NCBI GenBank assembly: GCA_014529385.2
Contig: CM043955.1
Coordinates: 134,986,108-135,050,107 of the forward strand
Direction of reading: 5' to 3'
Length of the DNA: 64,000 nt
From: Adiantum capillus-veneris
Lineage: Eukaryota > Streptophyta > Polypodiopsida > Polypodiales > Pteridaceae
The position numbers and the translations under genes are program-made. Shown piece after piece: positions 55,672-64,000 of the stretch. The notes below the pieces were generated by a model. The model saw only the letters and a list, made by a program, of their open reading frames with translations. It ran no database searches and had not been told where the DNA came from. How positions within the stretch are numbered: the first letter of the stretch is position 1; each line of letters begins with the position of its first letter.

Positions 55672-56628
55672 TTACATAAAAATGTACTTACATAAAGGGT
55701 TTTTGAATTGAGAAAGTGAAAAGTTTCATACATAAGGGCTAGCTTTTTAACAAAAATGCATACATAAGGGGTACATATAATACTTGAAAATATGCAGGTA
55801 AGGGATTATTTAAATACCTCTTGTTGGCACATGCTATATGCAATTTTTACATAGTGAACTCTCCAGGTGAGTAACAAGATTACAAATTTTCCACTTTGCT
55901 TCTCTACTAAAACCTTCAATCCTACTCTTGAAAGCTCTCACAATCTCGGAGTAGATTTTCTTTTTCTCCTCATCTCGATGGCATGATGTCCTCACTCAAC
56001 TTTCATATGTTTGAACTCTCCTTGTTTCCTCTTTTTCTCTCTCTCATATTTCTTGATTATAGAAAGATTTGGATCTTGGGATATTGCCTTTAATGTCTCC
56101 CTTTTACTTTCTCCTGAGGATTATAAAAGTGCATAATATACTACTTAGTGTTTTACTTCGCATAAACCATGAAAAATTTCCCTCAACACCGTCCACACTT
56201 TTTGAAATTCCACCTAGGAAAAGCTAAAAAGGATACCCACATAAGATGACAAAAGATTTTCAAGCTTGGAGCCTAGCGTAGACAATGCCTTTGCCTATAT
56301 GCATCTTCATAAAGCCCCCCGAAGCTCCCAATCCACTGGTATAGGAGCTAAGCTAAGACACTAGCCACTATCGGATAGACTCAGACGACTTGTGTGATCC
56401 TTGTTAAAGATGAAAATTTTTACTATGCTAGCTTGTACTCTTTCAAAAACTTGTCTGTCATATTCAAAGTATACAAAAATTTGAGTTGACTAGGCACCAA
56501 TATGACAAGATGCATCTAATTTTTTTTCAAGTTAGTTGATTACTTATTTGTTGAAATGGCAGCTTCAAACATGCAATGATGTGACCAACTAAACCAATGA
56601 CTTCATTTGGAGTGTAACATATCCAAGA
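55672..56628 (-). other. Intergenic with one possible exon
   Basis: Mostly non-coding. The minus-strand reading at about 55860-56110 gives a charged, coding-like stretch (LKAISQDPNLSIIKKYER, then KKRKQGEFKHMK) with two stops. It could be an upstream exon of the 52430-55671 remnant. A CATACATAAGGG repeat pair lies near 55730-55760. Confidence 0.3.
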
Positions 56629-57489
56629 TTTATCAATAAAAACTATTTCACTTTCCTTGCAAAAGTATTTGAGGTTCGTATTTTTGTTAAGATATAGAGA
56701 GTATTAACGGAACAATTGGATCAAAAATCAAACACTAAGACTATTAATTATGGCCCATACTCACTTGGGAAGAATAAGTTGCTAAGGTTAGGAGAGATTT
56801 AATGCCTTGGATTATAATTGAAGATAAGAGTTGACCCATGGTAAAGATAGAGAAACTTTTGGCTGAGTTTTAGGAAAGGAATAGTAGTTTTAGAGAAGGA
56901 AGATTGTTTTAAAAAATAAAAAGTGTTTCTAGCAAAGGGAGAGTATTTTTAGAAAAGGAAGGATGTTTCTAAAAAAAAAGGAAGAGTGTTTTTAAGAAAG
57001 GGAGAGTGTTTCTAAGAAAGAAAGTCTATTTTTAGAAAAGAAAGAGTTTTTGACAAAGAGAAGAGTATTTATAGAGAAACAAAAGAGGTAAGTCAAGATT
57101 AGAGCTTCTTGTTTCTCAAATTAGACAAGATTCTCTTAAAATTAGAGTCTCCAAATCGTGCATCGTGAATCACGCATGTAAAAAAATAACACGAACGCGC
57201 GTGAACTTTTCTTCTTCAGAAGCAAAAGTTCTCTTGCCTTGACGCTCTGGGTATCTTCTCTCCCTCAACCTCTCTCCCTCAAGCTCTCACCTTCAACCCA
57301 TCTCCATCTCCATCTCCAGCTTCACCTCTACCACCATTGTGCTGTCCCTTGAATTCTAGAGTTCTCTTTTTCTCTTTTCCTCCCCTATCTCAATACAATG
57401 GCCCCAAAGCAAGTGACACAAAGCTCAAAAGATGCTCCCCCTCTAAGGAGGTACAAAGGAAGGTACAAAGGAAGGTATCAACTACTCCA
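56629..57489 (+). repeat. Left long direct repeat (LTR-like)
   Basis: Contains repeated GGAAAGGAAGAGTGTTTTTA-like purine units (56870-57070). Compared with the right copy it lacks about 100 bases near 57225, including the TATA box. Confidence 0.75.
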
Positions 57490-57672
57490 ATCATAGCTCA
57501 GACGGACGTGGGAGAAGTTGAAGCTATTGCTCCCCCTCCAAGGAAGGTACGAAGGAAGGTATCAACTACTCCAATCGTAGCTGAAGTAGAGGTATCAAAT
57601 GCGGGAGAATTTGAAGTTGTCCAAACTCCAACATGGGAGATAATCAAGCACCTTGCTAATCTGGTAAGATAA
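57337..57672 (+). CDS. Hypothetical Lys/Arg- and Val-rich ORF
   Basis: An open frame that spans the end of the left repeat and continues beyond it. It includes a 96-base internal duplication (GCTCCCCCTC..AAGGAAGGTAC at 57430 and 57526). The product reads APPPRKVRRKVSTTPIVAEV. The frame ends at TAA shortly after a possible splice donor (CTGGTAAGA, 57661). No domain recognised. It may be a chance frame in an LTR or a captured exon. Confidence 0.25.
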   Translation: MCCPLNSRVLFFSFPPLSQYNGPKASDTKLKRCSPSKEVQRKVQRKVSTTPIIAQTDVGEVEAIAPPPRKVRRKVSTTPIVAEVEVSNAGEFEVVQTPTWEIIKHLANLVR

Positions 57673-59379
57673 ATTTATGATTCTGCATTGTTATACATGC
57701 TGGTTTGGTAAGTCAAAGCCTAGGAATCCACTTGAACCCTCCGAGAACGTGATTGAATTACAAGAAACAAGAATATGATCTTGTAGAGTAGTGAAAGAAT
57801 CGTTTGATAAATTGTTATTGCTTAATAAGTTATTATTGTTTGATAAATTGTTACTATTTGATATTAGGAGTCAGTGGATCATGTTTGAAGAATTACTTAA
57901 AGAGAATAATTGTTGATGGAATATCTTGTTTCCATATGGAACTCGTGGTTAGTGAGATGATCCCATGGTTAACAAAGATTAAGTTGAGGTTATCAAGTCT
58001 CTTTTTGTCCCTTGCAATTAGCAAGATGCCTTGCGGTTAACAAGATGCCTTGTGGTTGGCAAGATGCTCCTTGCAGTTAGAAATTGAAAAAAGTTTGCGG
58101 CTTTTGCAATCAGCAAAAATAAATAAATCCTTTGTAGAGGATCTGTTGGTTAGACAGAGAAAGTCCATGGGTAGAGGCAAACTCATAAGAAAATTAAAAT
58201 TTTATTTTTTGTTGAAATATAGAATTGTTTTTATTAGGCCCTATTTGAGAAAGAATTGTTTGGGTGATGTTTGAAGGGATGCATGAAAGAACATGTACCC
58301 AAAATTAATAAAGTCACATTGTTTATACATGTTTAAAAATGTGGTAGTAATAGAAAAACAAGAGGAATGGGTGAGTGTGGTGTGGAAATTGAGAGGCTAG
58401 TATCCAAATAGAAATATGTCCATGGACGGGTGGATCCTATTAGTTGGGTCCACCCGTCCATAGAAAAACAAGAGGAATGGGTGAGTGTGGTGTGGAAATT
58501 GAGAGACCAGTATCCAAACGGAAATATGTCTATGGACAGGTGGACCCAATTAGTCGGGTACTTTTCACAAGTTTACTATAGTTAGTTAAGAATAAGTATC
58601 ATAGCACATTTAGGACTTATGAATGGCGGTTGTGCCTCTTCAACATGGGGGAAAAGGCATTGTTTATGGATCCTAGGTATGTTAATGAGATTTTATTTTT
58701 TTGATATAGAAATTAGCTCCCATTAGAATCCTTTGATTTATCAACTTGGCTTACAGTGTATGACCCTTACAACCACAATCACAATGGATAGAGGACTTCA
58801 TCTTTTCTATTGTTCGTGTCCTTGCTTCATGGAATTGGAGTAGGGTACTTGAGAATGAAGAAAGGCTAACTATGAAGTCACCCCAATCTTTCAGGTTGGG
58901 GACCTCACAATTGGTATGAGAGCCTTAGGTTAAAAGTTTTTATTGACTACATCGAGCTCCCTTGTCTATATCATTTTCTGCATCCATTTCCAAACCCACC
59001 AAAAACATTATAAGATGCCAACAGATGCGTAAAACAGCTATGGTTGAAACCTCTAATATGTTTGCTCATGGACAGATCTTTGTTGACCCACCCTATATGA
59101 CATTTTGACAATTTTATGAATATGAGATCAAGTAATTGTTTTTTCAAGAAAATTTATTTGATTGGTTCAGTCATGTGATTGAGCTTTTAGTGGACTAGAT
59201 AATTCTACGTCTAGAAAATACGTTAGTGTTTTGAATTATGATAAACTTTGATTTTAACATATACGTACACTCAAGGCAACCCTCAAATAGCCCGTATATT
59301 AGAAAATCCTCATAACAATACAATTATTATAGGAAAATTTAGGAGAAGAAGTTGTTACTCAAGTGAATTTAACCACCTT
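57673..59379. other. Non-coding part of the remnant, with a tandem duplication and hairpin
   Basis: A 115-base tandem duplication (AGAAAAACAAGAGGAATGGG, 58349-58463 and 58464-58570). A small hairpin at 58421-58466 pairs CTATGGACGGGTGGA-like arms. The primer-like site is at 58912. No gene. Confidence 0.6.
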
Positions 59380-59389
59380 CTTTTAAAGG

Positions 59390-59905
59390 AGCAGGTAATG
59401 ATATTGAGAAGGATGTGGAAGTATGGATTAAAGCTATGGATGATTATTTCTTGGTGGCAAAGAACGCACCTACAAACCAAGTCATGCTAGGGATGTTTCA
59501 CCTCTCAAGGGAAGAAAATTATGGTGGAAACGACATTGTCGTGACATGGGAGTATTTGAGAATTCTTAGAGTTGGAGGGAAATTAAACAAGAAGTGAAGG
59601 AAGGATATTTACCTCATGAAGCAATAAAGATGAGTGAATTCTTTAGCTTAAAACAATACATCTTAAGCGTAGAAGATCGCTAACGACCATAGAGCAACAG
59701 GTAGCTCGTTCTGTCAAGGTTTAAGAGAACCAATTATCTCACGATTGGAAGCCCTAAAACCTATTAGCTCACGATTGGAAGCCCTAAAACCAATTAGCTC
59801 ACGATTGGAAGCCCTAAAACCTATCACTATACAAGATGCCTTACTGTGAACTAAACCTTTAATGAAGAAGCAATGGACAAGAAGAAGAGCTGAATAAAAT
59901 CAGAG
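59390..59905 (+). pseudogene. Chromovirus-like gag remnant
   Basis: Reads DVEVWIKAMDDYFLVAKNAP, then MLGMFHLSREENYGG and, after a frame change near 59590, VKEGYLPHEAIKMSEFFSL. This is the same gag type as the minus-strand copy at 6664-7130 (RDVEAWIEAMEDYF, MNEFF). A 30-base in-frame triplication (SRLEALKPI) lies at 59738-59827. No pol follows. Confidence 0.75.
59738..59827. repeat. 30-bp tandem triplication in gag
   Basis: Three units of CTCACGATTGGAAGCCCTAA plus ten bases, at 59738, 59768 and 59798, encode repeated SRLEALKPI(S/T). Confidence 0.95.
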
Positions 59906-60167
59906 CTTCAATGATAGTCAACCACAAAGAGCTTATGTTGCTAATACATAAAATCCTCCACTTTTGGATGTTTGATGCTGTGAGTGTGAAGATTTGAGAC
60001 ATTATTGAAACAGACATCCACTTCTAACTAATAGAGCAACAATAGAAACTAAAGCAGTCAAAAGACACCGCCCTTTTGGACATAACAGTGGGTGATTTGG
60101 TGACGAGAATGGAACTACCCTCATGTTTTCTCAAGATGAGGATATCTTGAATCCATAAGTTGCGGAG

Positions 60168-61054
60168 TTATCAATAAAAACTATTTCAGTTACTTTGTAA
60201 AAGTATTTGAGGTTCGCATTTTTTATAATTCATAGAGAGTTTTAACAAAACAATTGGATCAAAAATCAGACTTTGGGACTATTAATTATAGCCCTTACTC
60301 ACATGGGAAGAATAAGTTGCGGTTAGGAGAAATTTAATACCTTAGGATCATAATTGAAGATAACAGTTGACCCATAGGAAACATAGCGAAACTTTTGGCT
60401 AAGTTCTAGGAAAGGAAGAGTAGTTGTAGAAAAGGAAGATTGTTTTAAAAAGGAAAGAGTGTTTTTAGCAAAAGGAGAGTATTTTTAGGAAAGGAGGGAT
60501 GTTTCTAAAAAGAAGGAGGGGTGTTTCTAAGAAAGGGAGAGTGTTTTCAAGAAAGAAAGAGCATTTTTAGGAAAGAAAAGAGTATTTTTAGAGAAGCAAA
60601 AGAGCCAAGTGTCAAGATTAAATCTTCTTTTTTCTCAAATTAGACAAGCTTCTCTTAAAATTAGAGTCTCCAAATCATGCATCATGAATCACGTGCAAAA
60701 AAAAATTCCAGGAACGTGCATAAAATTATCTTCTTGCTTTTCACTATTCCTACCACCTTCTCTTGGCTTTGAGAGCCTATATAAAGGCCCCTCTTCCCTC
60801 ACTTTGAACACGCACATGGAAGCTCTTAGAACTGGAAGCTCTCTTGCCTTGACACTAAAGGTATCTTCTCTCCCTCAACCTCTCACCCTCAACTCATCCC
60901 CATCTCCAACTCCATCTCTACTGCCGTTGTGTCGTCCCTTAGATTCTAGAGCTCTCTTTTTCTCTCTTCCTATTCTCTATCTTCACACAAAGCTCCAAAG
61001 ATGCTCCTACCATTCCCCTGCAAGAAAGGTATAAAGGAAGGTATCAACTAGTCC
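60168..61054 (+). repeat. Right long direct repeat (LTR-like) with TATA box
   Basis: Partner of 56629-57489. Contains GCCTATATAAAGGCCCC (60775-60791), a good TATA box that the left copy lacks, followed by a CT-rich leader. Confidence 0.75.
60775..60791 (+). promoter_or_regulatory. TATA box of LTR-like repeat
   Basis: TATATAAAG in a GC context, about 45 bases upstream of a CT-rich leader. Typical of plant LTR promoters. Confidence 0.6.
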
Positions 61055-61348
61055 CTAAGTAGCATTATTTGTTATTTGCAAAACATATAATACGCCAAAA
61101 ACGGATGTACTATTCATTGACTCAAATTATATGGCCGTTTGATATGGTGCCATGTCAGCAAAATCGGCCTCCCATATATTTTCCTGGCTTTTTATTTTAA
61201 AAAAACTTCAATAAAGAAAAACTTTGTACAAAGTATTTTTGATCAAAGAATACACTGATTTAAAAAAAACATTATATAGTGGCAGGGTGCCTTGTTGAGG
61301 CCATTATTCATCACAAAACGTAATCCATGTCAGAAACTAAAAAAAAAT
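61055..61348. other. Spacer between remnants
   Basis: AT-rich sequence with no recognised feature between the end of the long repeat and the start of Copia fragment B. Confidence 0.5.
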
Positions 61349-62399
61349 ATGCTTCAAACAATTTCTAGCTATGGCTGAAAATGTCTCAAAATGTACTATG
61401 AACACCCTCCGTTCTGATTGAGCGGGGGAGTATATGTCTCATCAATTTAATGCGTTTATGGCTATTTGTGGGATAAAACACCAAGGTACAATGCCTTATA
61501 CACCTCAACAAGATAGAGTTGCTGAGAGGAAAAACATGTCAATTACAAAAATGGCACGATGTATGGTCAAAAGTTAAGCTTTGTCGCATTCGTTTTGTCT
61601 TGAGGCCATCTATGTGCCACTTATGTACTTAACAAATGTCCTACAAAAGTTTTCTAATCTATGAATCCATGAAGCATGGCATGATAGAAATCCTTCTATT
61701 GAGCACATGCGTGTTTTTGTTTATTTTGCATGTGCTTTGCTGCCACAAACACAACACACAAAATTGGATGATAAGGCTGTCAAATGTATTTTTGTTGGTT
61801 ATAGTGCAGAGATCAAAGGTTACAGGCTGTATCATCCACAAAAAAAGTGTATTCTTGTTTCATGGGATGTTGTGTTTGTGGAAGATTCTGTTCAGCCCTT
61901 GTTGTCATGTACTAGAGACAGTAATGTAAGCTCACAAGACATTTATGACACTTTGTTGCTTCTTTTTAGTGGTGGAAGTTTGAATGTAGATTCCAATGAG
62001 GAAAATGTATATCCTATGGGGGTTTTTGAAAATGTTATAGAAGATCAACCTATTATTGATGCAGATGTACATGATGTACTTGATAAGAAAAGGGCTGAAA
62101 ATGAGCATGCTAGAGGTATGCCAAAATGGCTGGTGCATACATTGTGTGACAATAAATTGGATACACCTTTGTCTAGTCGCACTCGTTCAGGCTCTCACCA
62201 TGCATCATATTGTTATGATTTGGCTATGTCTCTATCTTTTGATGAAGCACAGAATTCAAAAAATTGTATGGCTGCCATGCAATCAAAATATGATGTACTT
62301 ATAGAAAATGACACATGGACTTTATGTGATTTGAGCTCCTGGAAAAAAGGCCATTGGTACAAAGTGGGTTTACAAGTTGAAACAAAAACCAAATGGTGA
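61349..62399 (+). pseudogene. Integrase C-terminal part of fragment B and RT start
   Basis: Starts FKQFLAMAENVSKCTM, with the core Glu region VAERKN near 61520. The open frame 61707-62399 gives KLDDKAVKCIFVGYSAEIKG, then the acidic linker and MPKWLVHTLCDNKLDTPLSS. It continues past the point where fragment A is cut, into RT fingers (AQNSKNCMAAMQSKYDVLIE, NDTWTLCDL). A frame change near 62350 leads to the next frame. Confidence 0.85.
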
Positions 62400-62827
62400 G
62401 ATTGATTGCTATAAGGCTCGACTTGTTTGCAAAGGGTTATGCACATAAAAAAGGCATAGATTATGAAGAAATTTTTTCTCCCACTTGTCGTATGACTACT
62501 GTGTGTTTTCTATGTGCATTGGAAGCTCATTTTGGTTGGGATGTACATCAATCAGACATTGTTACTGCTTTCTTAAATGGTGACATATTTGAGGAAGTTT
62601 ATGTAACGCATCATCACGGTTTTGTCAAGAAAGGACAAGAGGATAAGGTGTGCAAATGTAACAAAGTTTTGTATGGGTTGAAGCAATCTCCTCGTGTTTG
62701 GTATAAGATGATTGACACTCATTTGGTCAAACAAGGCTTTCGTAACAGTCCAACAGAAAGCACATTGTATGTAAAGCGTGAGGTTGATATACTTCTCATT
62801 TTGGTTCTCTACGTGGATGATTGCTGA
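62393..62827 (+). pseudogene. Reverse transcriptase of fragment B
   Basis: Carries FAKGYAHKKGIDYEEIFSP, DVHQSDIVTAFLNGDIFEEV, VLYGLKQSPRVWYKM and the catalytic VLYVDD just before a frameshift stop. The next frame resumes TEPNERHIIEFKADLNATFK. Catalytic aspartates are present, but the frame is broken. Confidence 0.9.
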
Positions 62828-63739
62828 CGACTGAACCAAATGAGAGACATATTATTGAATTTAAGGCTGATTTGAATGCTACTTTCAAGATGAAAGATCT
62901 GGGGTTGTTGCATCATTACTTGGGTGTACAGTTTAAGCACTGTGATGGTGGTATTGCCTTGTGTCAAAAAAGTTAAATAGAGACATTTCTATGTAAGTTT
63001 GGATTTGAGGATTGAAAACCTATTGCCACTCCCATGGAAACGGGTTTGAAATTGAGTCTTCATGATGTTTTTGATCTTGCAAATATCACTCTTTAACAAT
63101 TTGTTGTTAGATGTCTCATTTATTTATGCAACACGAGGCCAGATATTCAGCTTGCAGTCTCACAGGTTAGCAAATTTATACATAGCCCAGGATCCAAGCA
63201 TTGGCAGGCTGTCAAGAGGATTTTCTGCTACTTGAGTGGCACTTTACATCTTGGCTTGTTTTATCCCAAGGGGGGATCATTGCAACCAGACTTACATGCT
63301 TTTTTGGACTCAAATTAGGCTGGTTGTTTTCACACGTGAATGTCCACAAGTGGTTTTTGTTTCATGCTTGGCAATCCATGTATATCATGGTCGAGCAAGA
63401 AGCAGCCTACTGTGGACACTTCTAGTTGTAAGGCTGAGTACAGGGTAGTCTTTACAGCTACGGTTGAGTGTGCATGGCTCACATGCCTTATGGCTAATTT
63501 GGGTGTTGGACACGACACTGCCAACACTATATACATTGATGGTCAGAGTGTATTTGCACTTGCACAAACCTAGTTTTTCATGCTCGCACAAAGCACATTG
63601 AGGTGCATTACCACTATGTTAGGGAGAGGCTCTCAACAGGAGAGATCATCTTGGCTTATGTGCCAACACATGAAAACCTTAAAAATCTTTTCACAAAGGC
63701 ATTGTCTTGTGACCAATTGGAAGCTTTCCACAAAGCATA
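62828..63739 (+). pseudogene. RT tail and RNase H of fragment B
   Basis: Stop-interrupted sequence reads MKDLGLLHHYLGVQFKH, then NTRPDIQLAVSQVSKFIHSP. RNase H follows: STSGFCFMLGNPCISWSSKK (63340-63400), SSCKAEYRVVFTATVECAWL and IYIDGQSVFALAQT. The end reads EVHYHYVRERLSTGE and LFTKALSCDQLEAFHKA. TEAEY has become CKAEY. Decay is heavier than in the RT. Confidence 0.82.
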
Positions 63740-63786
63740 GAGATAACATCCTTAATCTTTTGGAAAGCGTCACTCCAAGGAGGATT

Positions 63787-64000
63787 TGTTACCATATGCA
63801 TGCGATATTGATGTGTGTGAACACACTTAGGGCCACCGGGGGATTTTTTCTCTCACCAGGAGGTTTTTTTCCCCCGTGCATTGTATATACGCCGATCATT
63901 CTAGGGCTATCTATCTTTTTATTGCACACTAAGTAATATACTCTCTGTTGTGTGCCTTGAGCTTCCTTCATCTTCTCCAAGATGTGTGTGTTTTCTTACA
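63787..64000 (+). repeat. 3' LTR of fragment B (partial)
   Basis: Starts TGTTACCATATGCATGCG right after a purine tract (CCAAGGAGGAT, 63774-63785). Continues to the window edge with GGGGGATTTTTTCTCTCACC. No partner LTR in the window. Confidence 0.75.

Larger units (their letters stand above)
56629..61054 (+). mobile_element. Gag-only LTR retroelement remnant with long direct repeats
   Basis: 56629-57489 and 60168-61054 are direct repeats about 0.87 kb long, clearly alike with many substitutions. A Met-tRNA-like site TGGTATGAGAGCC (one change from TGGTATCAGAGCC) lies at 58912, preceded by CCTCACA. One model is a 5' LTR of about 2.3 kb (56629-58909), a gag-only interior, and a 3' LTR truncated at 61054. 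Pol is absent. An independent duplication of a host segment is an alternative. Confidence 0.55.
61349..64000 (+). mobile_element. Copia fragment B, 5'-truncated, same family as fragment A
   Basis: Begins abruptly within the integrase core. It continues through RT and RNase H to the polyprotein end at about 63739, a polypurine tract and the start of the 3' LTR, which leaves the window. From 61349 to about 62205 it is homologous to 1717-2590. It has many stops and frameshifts. Confidence 0.92.

Overview
The window looks like nuclear DNA of a land plant, and I would guess a non-seed plant such as a fern or lycophyte. Spliced genes with GT/AG introns, many nested LTR retrotransposons with Met-tRNA type primer sites (TGGTATCAGAGC), and long GA/TC, TG/CA and TA microsatellites all point that way. 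Several decayed protein families resemble predicted proteins I remember from ferns, lycophytes and mosses; this is memory and was not searched. I see no rRNA, tRNA, CRISPR or organellar genes, and no ordinary housekeeping gene.

Layout. 1-2590: 5' part of a Copia element (gag, protease, integrase). 3100-5950, minus: a 5'-truncated LINE lying against a chromovirus remnant (5962-7140, minus). 7386-8500: a gypsy-like protease remnant. 8501-12691: mostly featureless, with one weak ORF. 12692-28513, minus: one large Ty3/Gypsy element split by two Copia-type insertions. The first (14035-17441) has a verifiable 5-bp target duplication; the second is 23561-28282. 28514-32362: simple and tandem repeats and one small unknown ORF.

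32363-42946, minus: the most unusual locus. It is a spliced gene of about 14 recognisable exons. An N-terminal exon resembles ParB-type domains, and the C-terminal exons resemble class-beta DNA amino-methyltransferases (N4-cytosine/N6-adenine type). A nearly intact Copia element (33046-38077) sits inside one of its exons, flanked by the duplication TCTCG. 42947-45663: repeat-rich divergent intergenic region with a large hairpin. 45664-49173, plus: a spliced, decayed SWIM-zinc-finger (Mutator-like) transposase transcribed away from the methyltransferase gene. Both proteins contain the string KRGRTGIS. I propose, as an inference, that the pair is or was the coding content of one large DNA transposon carrying its own DNA methyltransferase.

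49174-52429: little of note. 52430-55671, minus: remnant of a multi-exon protein of unknown function, interrupted by a 1.3-kb minisatellite of a 21-bp palindromic unit. 56629-61054: long direct repeats around a gag-only retroelement remnant. 61349-64000: 3' part of a second copy of the same Copia family found at the left edge.

Almost every coding region is broken. Many in-frame stops in the two transposon-like genes are explicable by C-to-T changes, as expected after deamination of methylated cytosines. The best preserved reading frame is the 1335-codon polyprotein at 33450-37457.
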